Shown piece after piece: positions 1 through 14,235 of a stretch of 64,000 nt of DNA. Numbering within the stretch: the stretch's first letter is position 1; each line of letters starts with the position of its first letter. Below the pieces are notes generated by a model. The model was given only the letters and a program-made list of their open reading frames with translations, searched no databases and was not told the DNA's origin. The stretch is from Ficedula albicollis (taxonomy: Eukaryota > Chordata > Aves > Passeriformes > Muscicapidae), in assembly GCF_000247815.1 (NCBI RefSeq), contig NC_021674.1, forward strand, positions 28,832,901 through 28,896,900, given 5' to 3'. A program made the position numbers and the translations under genes.

Positions 1-2325
1 AGGATTTTTGGTGTGCATTTAGTATCTGGCTGACATGGGTGGAATTATTCACTGGCACCTGCCTTGCACTACCAAGGAATTTTTTTGCTTGTGCTGGTGG
101 AAGATCCTTCAGGGAAGAGTTTTCAGACAGCCAAGAGGGAAGCCTCTAAACCAAGACAAAATAGGATGGGAATGGGAAGACTGAAGAACTATCAACAAGA
201 AAACTGTTGTCATAAGAGCTCATTTCTTTCTAGGCCCGTGTGTCTTATTTTGTTAAATTCCTTTAGTGATAAACTACAAATATAATTCTCAAGACTCAGC
301 ACATGAGAGGATCAGGAGGCTGGTATACAGAAGAAATATATTAAATTTTTAAAACTTTTATTCAGGTGTTGCCAAGGTACTCTGTAAACCTAAGGAAATC
401 CCGAGTTATTTTATGAAGCAGCTGGTTCCTAGGAGGGGATTGTTTAGCCAAAATTCTCCAGTCTATTCTGTCTGTTTTGAATAATAAACAAAAGAATTTG
501 TGAGACTCTCTTCTTAGATGGACTCGTAGGCATTGACCATTGGGTTTCAACCTGCAATATAAGAAATTATGAATGCATTGCTTTTCTTCCTTGAATCACC
601 TTGTTCAGTTCTACCCTATGTTCTCGCTCTTTTTTTTTTTTTTAATGTAAGGACTGGAATATCTAGATTTGTGTAATGCGGCAGGATTAAGTTCAACTTA
701 CTCCCAAGTGAAAACTGCACTGATTCTTTTTCTAATACAACCATTTACAGAAGTGCTAATGTGTCCTAGGAAACATGAAGGCACAGTACCGTTTTTAGAA
801 ATTGTTCTACAGAGTTATCAGATTTTCCCCCCCCTTTTTTTTTCTTCTTTCCTTCTCAATATTTCAATAACTATCTTTAGGCTGAACAGAAAGAAAAGAC
901 TTATTGACAGCAGGATTCATTAGACTGAAATAGTCTCCTAAGGAAAGTTGCTAGAAACTTTGAGATTTTAAAAGTAACATATTGGGCGCAGGGTAACTCA
1001 AACCTTTTAATGTACAGCATGAGATCAGTAGTGTGTTAGAAGAGAGAAGATGGACTAACTGGCTTGATAAGGCCATCTTTTGATGTGTGGTTTCTATAGA
1101 TATTTGCACAGAAACACTAGCATTGCTAATTAACTGCTCATCTGCCTCATGTACTTATGGCTTACCAGCTATAGTCAAATCCCATCTGTCACTTGAGGAC
1201 AATTAAGTGGGCTGAGAAGCATCATTTTGTGACTGCACCTGGCCAGGAGGAGATATTCCAGATGGACAGCATGGAATCAGGAGACACCTAGAAGAGGAAG
1301 GGGAGGAGGCTGGCTCTTCAACAGGCTGTTGCAAGTTGTTGTAAGCCTGCTTGTATAAAGCAAAGAAAACCTGTTCTGGAGTGGCACTGATAGAACACAC
1401 AAAACTCATACATGTGCTTCCAGGATCAGTGCAAGAGCTGTGTGGTTTTCCTCAGACTGCTATGGTTCCTGTCTTCAATTTTGTACGAGTTTTGACAGCA
1501 TAGACTGTGGAAAATTGCAAGAGCTGACTGAAACCCAAAAAATATCATGAACAATATTGGAGATGGGGAAGAGATGATATAACCTATGTTATCAAGAGAG
1601 ACCCAAAGCCTGGAATAGGGTTAGTGCAGAACAGGTATATGATACTGTCTCTGTTCTTCCTGGGACATGGTCCTGGGGACTGAAAAATAGCATCATTAAA
1701 AAACCAGGACCAAATTTTCATGGTGTTGTCATGGCTCTCACTTTGTGCATTTTCATTCCGGGTGCTCTTGCTGTCTGCTGCCTGTGGCTTGCAATGTGGC
1801 CCTTTCATCTGAGTAAGAAAACACATGGTGAATAATTATATTTGTCCCTGAATATAATGTTTTCTCAAAACTCTTCAAGCAGTGTCAGTGGCCCTTTAGA
1901 GGCCATTTTCAAAGCTTACAGCAGTGTGCTTGGGTAATGAGGTAATGATAGTGCCTCAATTATATGCTGCAAGTGAGGACAAAGCCTTAAACTGCCATTC
2001 AGCTTCACAATTACTGCTGTAATTTTAAAAGTATCTACCCTCCTTTCTCTTTAAGCAAAATCATTCACCCCATTTGTCAAGATAATGATACCCATGGCCA
2101 AGCAGGACGTCTCCTTCCAGTGATAGCTTCCTTCAGAGGGATGCCATTAACAGCCTCATTTTGTATCACCTGAATCCATGCAGTTTAATTTATCTCAATT
2201 TTTTTTTTTTTTTGGCTATAATTCACCATATCTGTTCATTATGCATGACCAGAAGATTAAAAGAGGGGCAATTGTGTCATATCTGGCTTTGTGCTGATAC
2301 TTCCCAGAAAAGATTTTACATACAC

Positions 2326-2358
2326 GTGTGTGTGTGTGTATGTGTGTGTGTGTATGTA
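2326..2358. repeat. (TG)n microsatellite
   Basis: Alternating TG dinucleotides broken by TA steps, followed by a short TATATATA run. This is ordinary simple-sequence DNA. Confidence 0.9.
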
Positions 2359-3438
2359 GGTAAATTTTATATATATATGCCTTTTATCTATAAGTAGATG
2401 TACATGAAAGAGAGATTTTCATCTTGGTAGACCAAAAAGGACTTTAACTTTTCCTGGTAGTAAATTTTGCAAATCCTGGCATGGTAATAAGTTGCAGTGG
2501 GGTCTGTGGTCCCTTCTGGCAGGGCTGCATTCAGGCCAGAAGGACACATCAGTAAAGCTTTGTGGCAGATGGACTCTGCTTCCCCTCTGTGGGAAAACAC
2601 CAATGTCTGAATTCTCTGCTCTTGCTTGCACATCTCAATGGGGAAAGTTTTCAAATAAAACCCCTTCTCTTTTGTAGCGCTAAAGGGTCTTGTAAGGTGC
2701 AGTGAAGAAACAGTAGGTAATAGTGAGTCTTGTTAACCACAACCATTCAGAAATCATCACTCTGAACATCAGATGAGAGCACTGCATGTGGCACAATCTA
2801 CCTTTTGTAGCACTGCCTATTTCTAGGCTCTCTTCTCCAGTTTCTAAACTATTGTGGACCATCTTTAAAAAAAAAAAAAATTCTTTCCTAACCATGTGAT
2901 TCCAGTAGTCGTGTGCTCCTGTGTATTCATGTGTCCATGGTCGCTGTGCATCTGGACAAAGGACCATTTGATATTATTTACTCTTTGTGCATTTCAAACT
3001 AAATCAAGACAGTTTCTCAAAACAAGGCCATGCAGGATTTTGTGGAGTTTGTTGTTTGGGTTTTTAGCCTCTTGGTTTTTGTGGGATGTTATGTTGTTTT
3101 TTTCACTATGGTATTTAAAATATACTTTTAAAAATTGTTGTTTAAGTATTTTGAGAGCCAGACTTGAGCATCAGTTTACCTGTTTATTCAGGAAAACCAT
3201 GGCATGGAATGGATTCCTGCAGAGAGAGGGACTCATTTGCCTAATCCTGCCAATCAAGACAAGAAAGATGAAATAAAACCCAGCAACATAACAGGTAGAA
3301 ACACAAATTAAAATACTTTCATTCTTGACTAAGCATAAGGATTTGTGTAAGGAATATAGGAGAAAATTTTGAAGATAATTTTATTTAAATTAGGCTGTTC
3401 AGAATTTAAAAATCTGAACAGACTTTTCTCAACCACGA

Positions 3439-3495
3439 AACCTGTACATTACTTTCCAGAATTTTTAACCTGTACATTACTTTCCAAATTTTAAA
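3439..3495. repeat. 28-bp direct tandem duplication
   Basis: The words CCTGTACATTACTTTCCA recur with a 28-bp offset (starting at 3441 and 3469). The tails of the two units differ slightly. It is the smallest member of the short direct duplications found throughout the window. Confidence 0.85.
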
Positions 3496-6164
3496 AGATT
3501 TTTTATTCTTCCATCCTTCTCTGCTAATTTGAGGCTCTAAGGTCTTTCATAGCCTGTATGAGGAATATCATATGTATTTTTAACTACTTATTTTTAATTA
3601 TGCTGTCTCTCTCTAATACAGAGAATGTAACAAAACAAAAATCATGGTTTTGATGCCTGTATCTGGCACAAGCACAGCCTGAGACAAAGTGATGAATAAC
3701 AGGGAAGAATAATCAGGTGTTCTTTGGCATATAGATACCCAGTTTCAAATGACTGTGATTACACTTTTCTCCTGTTCTTTTGTCACTAAAATAACATCAA
3801 GCACATTTCCATCAAAAAATACATTTTGAGCCTATTAGAGGGTATAAGTTAAGGTCAGATTTTTCAAATGTGCTCTGCATACTGAATGCAGATAGGGTGC
3901 TAAGTGCTCTGGTGTTTTGTGGGATGTTTTTTGTTTTCTTTTTTTCCCTTAATGATCCCACAATAGGATTTGTGGGCATAAAATAACTTAGAAAATTTGG
4001 CTGCTATGTAAATGCTCAGGTCTGCAATAGCTGGTTCTTAACAATCTTTTCTCATTTTGGGAAAAGCACTTTGGCTGTGCTTTTCCCAACTGCCTAATTC
4101 TGCTCTCATTGAAATGAGTGAAAATAATTTTATCTTAAATTGATCTTATCTGATGTGGATTTTTGGTCCTGCTGGACTTCTTTAGCCTTTGTCCATAGGT
4201 ATATATTTAGGAATAACTTCACCTGAGCTCACAGAGGAATAAGCCTGTGCCCCAGCACAGATCCCAGCTCTTTGCTCCTGTGTTGTGGGTGGATCAGGCA
4301 CGTGTGATGATGCCCAGAGGCTCACACCTGCCAACACGTGTACTAATTGTGGCTTTTCCTTAAACCAAACAACCATCTGGGGGTTGGATGGCTGTATAGG
4401 GGTTTGCCATATGCAGTCCTGTAGGACTGGTGAGGAGGAATACACTTCCATGGTGCAGCTGTGCTCAGCTACAGTAGATGCTAGCCACGGTTGTCATTGT
4501 GGGTGAAAAACAAAGGGGTCATTCAGTGTGCAAAACCTCTTCATCTCTTTTTTAACTTTGCATCCTTACTTTTTTTTGCCCCACTGGTTTCACTTGAGAA
4601 AAATAATTCCATATCAATTGCTTCTGAAACCTTTGCCTCCAGCTCAGGCACTGTGTAGCTCTACACTGTGGCCATTTCCCTTTAAATTACTTGCTTTTTT
4701 CATCGTGAATCAACTTGTCCCTGGGACTGTTTTTGTACCACAGCACAGGTATGGACCAGTGACTAACTGATTAACTCTCTAAGACATCATCTATTTCACA
4801 TTGTATCCATCTGTGCTATGACGGTACTCCTCTTTATTTGATTATGTTCCTTGAACTCTCTAAATGCTAATTTAGGAAATTATTTGCTTGGCATTTCTTA
4901 AGCTTTTGTGTTGTTGTTATCACTATTATTTATAGAGACAATGAGCATAAGGAGATATTTGGAATCTTTGGGGTTTTTTTCTGCAATTTATGAAAATATT
5001 TTTATTTTTGACAAGTGAACTTAGGAGAAAAGAGACTAGATTCTAGAACATCACTGCTTTTTGGTATTTTTATGGTAAATGAATATATAATTCCTTGACT
5101 TATTACAAGCTAATACAAATCTGTATGGTTTTTCTCCACCTCTTTTAAGCTCCTACATTCTTAGAGCATATGTTGAGAATGCCACCCGTAGCAAAAGATC
5201 AGTGTAAAGCATCTGTTGCAAATTATCCAGCTGAGATTGATTGATTTTTCAATTTGTGCATTTAACTCTCTTGGTTTAGATTTCAACTTAGACCTCAACT
5301 GAATTTCAATAATGACACTTTCCAGACTTGAATGCCAGAGAGCTCTTGAAATTCAATAAACCCAACATTGGTAATTAATAGATATTTAGGCACCAGTTGA
5401 CCTTGCACCTTTCTAATAAACCTCCAGGAAACTAATAGGTTAAGACTTAAAGAACCTTTCTGGAATGTCCCTTGTAGATTAAGCTTCCAGGGGTAGCTGG
5501 CACTGAAGCTTGCAACCTTCCTGTGTTTGAAGGTGTCTTGTTTCGGAGCTCCTTGTGCTTCTGAGTGTGCAGCAATCCTTCTTGGATTGTTTAAACAGGA
5601 TTTATAGCCAAGCAGTGAACCAAACTAGCAGTAAAAATTCTTAAGTTATTGTGCTAGGCAGTCTTCTAAGCTGTGCTGAAAGAGTAATCACTTTCACTTA
5701 TGAGTCTTGATTTATTTTTTCTGAAAGAAACCCTTTACTCTGGTAGCATTTTAGTCAACTTCTTTTCTTGTGGCAATAACTGCATTTTACCTAGTTTTCT
5801 TCCCCTGTTTCTGTCAGTATTTTCTGCTATTTGAAGGGAATCTCATTCAGTTCAACAAAGTTACTAAGATAAGTAAGTAAGAAATCCAGCTGTGACCATA
5901 ACATTTGGAGGAAGGGATAAAGGTTTTTTGTAAGCCAACCAAGTGAATTGGATAGTTTTCCACACATCAGTTGGAACATTGGATACTTGACCAGCAAGAT
6001 AATTTTCAAGTTTGAAATCTGTTCCTAGTGATCATGTGAAAAAGTAATTTCTTACCACTTCTGTGAAATGTTTCTAGAGGGGCCAGAAAGGCAGATGTTA
6101 ATGTGGCTAGCAAGAAGTCTAGCCATACAAAGCAGTTGCAGAAAATTTAGAGTATCACAACCCT

Positions 6165-6230
6165 TGTTTTGGTTTGGTTTTTGTTGTTGTTTTGTTTTTG
6201 TTTTTTGTGGGTTTGTTTGTTTTGTTTCTG
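6165..6230. repeat. GTTT-rich simple repeat
   Basis: Runs of TTTG/TTTTG in the plus strand. Similar tracts recur at 15.48-15.60 kb and, as AAAC on the plus strand, near 9.79, 21.59, 30.86 and 39.59 kb. No transposon body is visible beside them. Confidence 0.8.
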
Positions 6231-7204
6231 TGTGCAATGAAAATTTAGGAGTGTGGACCTTTCTTTCACAGACTATAGACTCTGTCTGATTTTCTCTACC
6301 CAAAAGAGACAAGGTGACCGTGTAGTGCTTTCACTGCTATGTTATGAAACTGCAAAGCCTGATGAATAGGCAACTGCAGCTTGTTTACAGAATCGTGGCA
6401 CAGAAAGTCACCATGACTTTGAAAATGAGCTGAGATCCATACATTGAATAGCAGATCTGCCTAGCATTGCTGCAAACTGTACTGCAAGGAATCAAGAGTC
6501 ACTTTTCTCCTGAGATTACATGTAATTTTTATGTTTCTGGCTTTCTGTTAAACAAGAAGCCTGCAGTTACAAGTTAGTTCACAGTGAAAAGAAAAGCTTA
6601 TTACCTGTGGGACCATTGAATCTGGGGAAGATTCAAGCCTTGTTGCAGGTGAACACCCAATCTCAGTTGCTGGCTGCAGAGCCAGGGAAACGGGGCTTTC
6701 CCAAAGCACCAAGTGAGGAAAGGAAGAGCTCAGCCATGGCAGGAGATCTGTGTCTCCACAACCACAGGAGAGAAGGGAAGGGAGGCGAGGGCACAGCCAG
6801 GATTTCTCCCTGGCTCAGCTCCTCAGGAACAGAGCACAGATGCCCATTGTGACCACTGACCCAGGGGCAGGAGAGCCCTGGGGAGGTGCCCTCACCAGTG
6901 CAACCTGCGCTGCCTCCCTTGCAATGGGTGCCTTGCTCTTTCACCTGGCTGCACTTTATTGGGACCTGAGCCTTCCTTCATGCACTGCATTCCTGCATGT
7001 GCCTTTGTTTCCTCTAGCATGTATTTCCTTTACACTGTCTTATGCTGCCCTACCTGTACCATGGTAAGGAGTAAATCCTTTATAAGTGACCACATAGCAA
7101 GCACAAAACAGACACAAGTACTATTCTTGTGGCTGAGAAGGGATTTAAACTCTGTACAATGTGCCACAAAAGATTTCTTGCAGTGGTTGGAGTTGCATTA
7201 TTTG

Positions 7205-7664
7205 TAACCAGAAATAACCATGACAAAGACAGTTAAATTCTGCATCTGTTTTTGCCACCTGGATTCATGTTTTGTGATGAAGACCAGGGAGACAAAAGGA
7301 GTCCAGTCTTATGGCAATATGCTGCATGTCATGCATTTATAATATTTATCTATAAAGAGAGACCTTCATTTGAATTGGGCAATTGTGATAAGGCAACAGA
7401 GACCTTTATCTATAAAGAGAGACCTTCATTTGAATTTGGCAATTGTGATAAAGCAACAGAGACTAACCAGAAATAACCATGACAAAGACAGTTAAATTCT
7501 GCATCTGTTTTTGCCACCTGGATTCATGTTTTGTGATGAAGACCAGGGAGACAAAAGGAGTCCAGTCTTATGGCAATATGCTGCATGTCATGCATTTATA
7601 ATATTTATCTATAAAGAGAGACCTTCATTTGAATTGGGCAATTGTGATAAGGCAACAGAGACCT
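7205..7664. repeat. Nested direct duplication (201-bp units plus 60-bp unit)
   Basis: Bases 7205-7405 recur at 7464-7664 with no difference that I can see. Between them, 7405-7463 is an extra diverged copy (two substitutions) of the last 60 bp of the unit (7345-7404). The order is therefore long unit, short partial unit, long unit. The ORFs here repeat the same peptide and are not genes. The same architecture occurs at 22.99-23.52 kb. Confidence 0.92.
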
Positions 7665-10600
7665 GCAGTGAAACGTCTTTATATTTTTGGCTATTATATT
7701 TTGGATATTAAATTGGATATTAAATTATATATTTTGGATAGTAAATTGTTCCTCCAGTTTCTGCTTTGAGGAAGATAATTAATTCTCTCCTAATTTGGTA
7801 GTGACATTCATTTTTTTTTTTAGCTTGGTAAATCATGTAACAGATTGGTTTGATTTCACAAAGGAACAGGGAAAGGAGTACAGGCTTGAAGGACAGATAA
7901 AATGTCCTAACTCTCCTGTTAAACTTAATTCGACTAAACCTAAACCTTCAGTTATGGCTCAACAATGGCTGAATAAGTCTTTCCTTTCCCCAAGTCCCAG
8001 CAGGTATCCACTTGCTGGCAGCAATTCCCCATTCTCACTAGAGCAGATAATTTGAGCTAAATCATACATTGTCCCCTCATCTCGCGTTCAGGAGGCGAGG
8101 AGGTGATAAGTGTTTTCTGAGGTGTTTCTGATGTATGTGTTTCCCTGAGGTTGTGAACATTGATTACAGAAGCCAGTCAGAGTCCATGGAAAGGGATTTT
8201 TCTGCTAGATAAACCTCTACAGTGTGATTTCACTGCAGGTCGAGGAGTGACTCCTGTCAGAAAGGAGAAACGGTATTAATTTTAAAGAGGGCCCTCAGAG
8301 TTAAGGGCAAAGGCAGCAGTACTATTACTGGGCTTCTTGCCCTGCAGAGCAATTTGGTCATTTCAGAAATCTTCCTCTTGCTCCCCTGAGGAGAGGTGAG
8401 ATAAGCAAACTTGGGTGTTCAGTTGGACTGCTATAGAAAGCCTTGCTCCTCTTGATGTAAAGCAGGAACATGGAATCCTGTTTCCCATCTTCAGGCAAGT
8501 CACTGTCATCTCCTGGCTGCTATGAAGTTTGCTTATGGTTGTTTCCCCTGCACATGCACCATTAAAATCAGGCAGATGTCCAGGCTGGTGAGAGCAATGA
8601 GGGTCGTGACCAGCAAGAGCTGCTTTTCTAGTGATGTGCCTGAGTTAGGAAGAGCAGAGACCAGGTCTCCTGCCTGGGGTAAATGACTGTCTGAGGTGGC
8701 AGGTAACTAAAGAGCTCTGGGCCGGGGTCTTGTTCCCCTCTCTGTGGCTTCCTGCAGAATAAGTGGAGAGATTTGCTGCTCTGTTTTATCACTAGCTTCT
8801 CCCAAAAGGAACAAACAGCCTGTCCGGCTGTGGAGGGAGAATTTACTTTATCTGCATGGCATGAAATTGGCTGGAAGTTGTCACATTGAAATGTTAGAGA
8901 AGGGCTCAGTATGTTCTACTTGAAGTGACACCTGTCCCTTTAAAAATTGGAATGTTTGCAAAGACATTTAAACCCATCCATTAGGAGGAAAAAAGAATCA
9001 TATTGAATTTAATGAAATATTCAAAGCTGCCTTCTTTTTCTTTTCTTTTCGTTGAAATCCTTGCCCCCCAAAAAAACCATTCCAGCTTGAAAAATCTCAT
9101 TCCAAACCAGAAATACTTTGAGGGGAACACAATTACCTAGCAAGAACCTATTATCTACACATCTGTAGCAGTGCAGTCGCACTTCAGATTGACTCACTTC
9201 CATGTCTCTATACAAAGATTGAGTCTTTTCTTTCCATAACTAAAACCGAAACAAATGCTATCAGAAGTTCTGTGTTTGATAAATCTTAAGTCTAAAGTTC
9301 TCTTGCAGAGGAGCATTATAGACAAGATCTGAAATGATATGTCCTTATTAAAGGGAAATGTTTATTTGGGAGAGTAACCATATCATTGGGGCTTTCTGTA
9401 GCATTGCAATACTTCTTGGAACAAACAAAAAAAATTGTGGAAATAAGTTTTGTTCACCAAAAACAGTAAGACCTAATTTTGGAATCTTCTTTGTAGGTTC
9501 TGTTTTTTACCATTAAAAGTTTTTTCAAGACTTATCTGGGTTTGTTCAGCCAACTGATATAACAGTATGAAATTTCTACATTCACATCTCCTGCCTCATG
9601 AGCAGAGGGAGATGGATGAGGAAATGTATTGGATTTTTTTTTTTTTTCCAATTCAAAACACACAACTTTGTCTAATTAGCCTGAAGTTGTATGTATGTTT
9701 GTGGAAATGAAGGTGTGAATGAGGGGTAATCAATTTTGACTGCTTGGATCATCTCTAGGTGGTGAGAGAGAAAGAAGAAGAAAAAATTCCAAGCAAACAA
9801 ACAAAAAAAACCTCACAAAAAGTACTATCTTATTCTGCTCCTGTTGTGCAAAACCATTTTGCTACTAAGTAAAGCAAACGCTGGGCAAACTTCTAGCTAC
9901 TATGACTTTTATTGTTATTTGACAGATGGATGTTCTTGTTTTTAATCGTCCTGATTTGCCTTGATTATCTGCATCTTGTCACTTCTGGCTGAGCACAAAG
10001 AATTTGTTGGCACATTTCAATGCGGACTACCTGTCGGTAGGAATCTGCTTACAAACACTAATGCAGCTGGAGTTAGTGTATTTTTTATGACTTGATTGAA
10101 GTACAGAGTTGCTTTCTGGGCCCTGTGAACTTCCTAGTTTCTACAGGAAGTATTTTAGCAAGACAGGAGCTCTCCTTGCTCCTAGCATCCTCCCAGGGAC
10201 CCACAATGTGACGCTGTATGATGGTTGAGTGCCAGCCTAGGTACTTAATGGGTCCCTGCTACTTCTCACTGACATCTGCTTAGCCAGAATTTAATTTGTT
10301 TTTTTTTTTGCAAAGAACTGAGACTAACACCAGGTTTCTGGACATTGCTCCTCTGCTTAGTAATGTGGCACCTGTTCATGCTCATGTGCTATTATTTTGT
10401 GCTGTGGGTTTTGGTGGTGCTAGCCAACAAAATCCTCAAGGCTGACTTTAGGCTTAGGCAAAGTGGGCATTTGCTAGCAAAGCAACTGTGGGGCAAAAGA
10501 CCAGCTTGTGATTCTCTGTGCTGCTTTGACTGTGCTTAGGAGCCTGGAAAACTGAGCCTCAGAAGGGGCTTATGCTACAAAAATACAGCAACCATCCTTC

Positions 10601-11727
10601 TCCCTTGCAAACAGCAAATTCAACTCTCTTGATCTCTTCCCTTTTTCTGTCTGGTATCTTTATCTTGTTTCTTTCCATAGCTGGAGTTATGTATCCCTGT
10701 TAGAAGCTTGAGTTTTCATCCTTGGAAAAGTTAAATTCTCACTGCATTTCTCAAAAGCTTTGAGGTGGCCTCATCTGTCACTGTGTACATGGATTCATCT
10801 ACCCTACTTACATAGCTCTGCAGTTTCTGACAGTTACGGGTGTGCTGTAGAAAATGATCTGGTTTCCCACATCCCTTCACAGAAGAATGAGTGGGTTTTT
10901 TCCTCATGTAGCATCCAGCCCCTGTGAAAACATCAGTATTTTCTATGTTCCCAAAAGATCCAAGGGCTGATGGTGTCTTTACCTTGCTCTACCTCAACTT
11001 TCTTCTCTCTGTGCTCTTTCTGAGTGGGCAGCACAGAAAGCTGTGCATGTGGGGAGGACATGGGTTTTGCACATACAGCATGAACACTGCCAATTGCACA
11101 CCCAGTGGAGTTTTTTCATCCCAAAAAGAATGAGGGAGGACCTAACACTGTGTTAAATGGAGCGCAGAAATAGACACCAGTGACTCCATAGCACAACTCC
11201 CCCTCTGCAGGAGCACAGCATGAAGGGAATGACGACAGCAGGCAAATCCCTGCACAGGGACTCTCTGGGTTGTGGTGTGGAGCAGAACAGCTTTTTCACA
11301 GTGTCCAAACAGCAGTAGACCAATCAGAGGAAGTACCAGTCTCATGGAAAACCCGGAAAAAGTTTGGCCAGCTTTCCACAGTCAGTGTTGTGGCTCTTAA
11401 CAGACAGCTGTAAGTGACGCACGTGATGGATTTGTTGGTTCTGTGTCTGCTGCCAGAGAAAGTGGCGTGGATCCCGTGGGTGACGTGCAGCTGCTGAGCC
11501 AGCCAGCTCTCAGGCCAGCCTGGCTGCCTGCCACCCACATGCTGGCTGAGCCCTGGCTGCTGGGGATGGATTTCAGTGGGTGGTTTTCCTTCTCGTTGCG
11601 GGGTGTGTTAGTTTTGCATCCTGCCATGCCTCTGACTGATATCTTTTCCATGATGTTGTGGGGGAATCTCTTCAAAACAGCTCCATGTGAATGTCTCTGG
11701 GTAAATAGTCTCCTGCTTTTAAGTGCT
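7665..11727. other. Non-coding, no gene seen
   Basis: No paired splice sites around a convincing reading frame. The 114- and 108-codon ORFs at 11.4-11.75 kb overlap antiparallel in a slightly GC-richer patch and have no recognisable domain. Bases about 8820-9010 are rich in homeodomain-like words and might be regulatory, but this cannot be shown from one sequence. Confidence 0.55.
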
Positions 11728-12552
11728 GTTAATGTACCCAAAATGAGCTGTACAGTGCATGACCATTAGAATTTGTTAAAGGAGTGGGATGTGCTAGGTC
11801 CCAAACAAGCAGATTTCTATAACATGCAGTCTTTCCCCACATCTTCTAGACTGGTTTTTTTCCAGACAGCTCAGCATGAGGGCAGAGGTCAAATGGCTTT
11901 CCTTAGGTATTCTCTGAAGCTAACCCTGTGGTCTCCAACATTGAGTTCTTCAGTTATTTCTTTTAGAGAAATTTCAATGCCGCAGTTTTATTTATTTATT
12001 TATTAAACTCCTGAGTTGTTGGTGGAATATATATATTTTTTTTCATTGCTGGCAAAAAAACATAAGTAAATTGCAGAGAAGCAAGTCCCAGGAGTGTGAT
12101 AGCATCCTTCACTCACAGTTACTGCTGCTGTGTGTGTACCCACATAGATATGTGTATGTACAGCTGCTTTATACAAAATAGTGATCATAAACATTACTGG
12201 TGGTAGTTTTCCTAGAAGTTTAAATGGACTGAAACAATAAATTTACCAGCTCAGATTTCTTTCCTGAATTCCAGTTCGTAGCCCACAAATACTATAGTTT
12301 ATTTAAAAGGGTTCTATTTAAAACTGGACAGTTTTTCTTTGCATTAATCATCCAGGCTCATGAATACTCCCATCCTGCTAAGACTGTACCAGAAGTAGAA
12401 TATTCCTGGATTTAAAAAACAAACCAAACAAGAAAAGGGCAGAGAACATGATCTCATACCTCTGTTCAGGATGGTCTCAACTTCAATCATGCTTCTAATT
12501 GTTTATCAGTTGAACAGCAAGATAATTATACCTGGTTCTGCTTTCCTTTAAA

Positions 12553-12832
12553 GCAGGGCCAGGCTCTTTTCAGTGGTGCCAGGGACAGGGCAAGAGGTAA
12601 CAGACAGAAACACAAGAGGCTGTATCTGGAAACACTTTATTACTCTGAGTGTAACCAAGTATAGAAACAGGCTACTCAGAGAGGATGTGGTGTCTCCATC
12701 CTTGCAGGTGTTCAAAACCCACCTGGTCACGATCCTGAGCAGCTGGCTCTGGGTGGTCCTGCCTAAGCAGGGGGATGGACAAGATGACCTCCAGAGTTCC
12801 CTTCCATTCTCAGCTTCTCTGTGATTCTATCA
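12553..12832 (+). mobile_element. CR1 LINE 3' fragment
   Basis: This is the terminal part of a CR1 non-LTR retrotransposon in sense orientation. It contains CR1-like phrases in order: CTTTTCAGTGGTGCCAGGGA, TTTATTACTCTGAG, ACAGGCTACTCAGAGAGG, TTCAAAACCCACCTGG and GATGACCTCCAGAG. It ends in TGTGATTCTATC, a degenerate form of the family's short 3' repeat. The reverse-transcriptase body is absent, as usual for 5'-truncated copies. The family assignment is from recalled consensus, not an alignment. Confidence 0.88.
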
Positions 12833-12909
12833 TCACAGCTCTTGTCCCTCTTCACTTTTACATGATTTTCCAAGACAGATGAAAGAGAAAGAAACAACAC
12901 AGAATGTAG

Positions 12910-13015
<106 letters not shown>

Positions 13016-13955
13016 TTAATGTACCCAAAATGAGCTGTACAGTGCATGACCATTAGAATTTGTTAAAGGAGTGGGATGTGCTAGGTCCCAAACAAGCAGA
13101 TTTCTATAACATGCAGTCTTTCCCCACATCTGCTAGACTGGCTTTTCATTTCTATAACATGCAGTCTTTCCCCACATCTTCTAGACTGGTTTTTTGCTAG
13201 GTCCCAAACAAGCAGATTTCTATAACATGCAGTCTTTCCCCACATCTTCTAGACTGGTTTTTTTCCAGACAGCTCAGCATGAGGGCAGAGGTCAAATGGC
13301 TTTCCTTAGGTATTCTCTGAAGCTAACCCTGTGGTCTCCAACATTGAGTTCTTCAGTTATTTCTTTTAGAGAAATTTCAATGCCCCAGTTTTATTTATTT
13401 ATTTATTAAACTCCTGAGTTGTTGGTGGAATATATATATTTTTTTTCATTGCTGGCAAAAAAACATAAGTAAATTGCAGAGAAGCAAGTCCCAGGAGTGT
13501 GATAGCATCCTTCACTCACAGTTACTGCTGCTGTGTGTGTACCCACATAGATATGTGTATGTACAGCTGCTTTATACAAAATAGTGATCATAAACATTAC
13601 TGGTGGTAGTTTTCCTAGAAGTTTAAATGGACTGAAACAATAAATTTACCAGCTCAGATTTCTTTCCTGAATTCCAGTTCGTAGCCCACAAATACTATAG
13701 TTTATTTAAAAGGGTTCTATTTAAAACTGGACAGTTTTTCTTTGCATTAATCATCCAGGCTCATGAATACTCCCATCCTGCTAAGACTGTACCAGAAGTA
13801 GAATATTCCTGGATTTAAAAAACAAACCAAACAAGAAAAGGGCAGAGAACATGATCTCATACCTCTGTTCAGGATGGTCTCAACTTCAATCATGCTTCTA
13901 ATTGTTTATCAGTTGAACAGCAAGATAATTATACCTGGTTCTGCTTTCCTTTAAA

Positions 13956-14235
13956 GCAGGGCCAGGCTCTTTTCAGTGGTGCCAGGGACAGGGCAAGAGG
14001 TAACAGACAGAAACACAAGAGCCTGTATCTGGAAACACTTTATTACTCTGAGTGTAACCAAGTATAGAAACAGGCTACTCAGAGAGGATGTGGTGTCTCC
14101 ATCCTTGCAGGTGTTCAAAACCCACCTGGTCACGATCCTGAGCAGCTGGCTCTGGGTGGTCCTGCCTAAGCAGGGGGATGGACAAGATGACCTCCAGAGT
14201 TCCCTTCCATTCTCAGCTTCTCTGTGATTCTATCA
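13956..14235 (+). mobile_element. CR1 LINE 3' fragment (duplicate copy)
   Basis: Same CR1 fragment as at 12553-12832, shifted by 1403 bp with one visible substitution. It is part of the surrounding duplication and not an independent insertion: the unique flanks on both sides are duplicated too. Confidence 0.88.

Larger units (their letters stand above)
1..7204. other. Non-coding, presumed intergenic
   Basis: I see no supportable exon, RNA gene or transposon here. ORFs of 60-126 codons occur on both strands, but they lack recognisable domains and paired splice sites. The stretch is AT-rich with short T or A homopolymers (for example near 633, 835, 2200 and 2867). If the minus-strand gene ending at 17.25 kb is real, this DNA lies well downstream of it. 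Confidence 0.6.
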
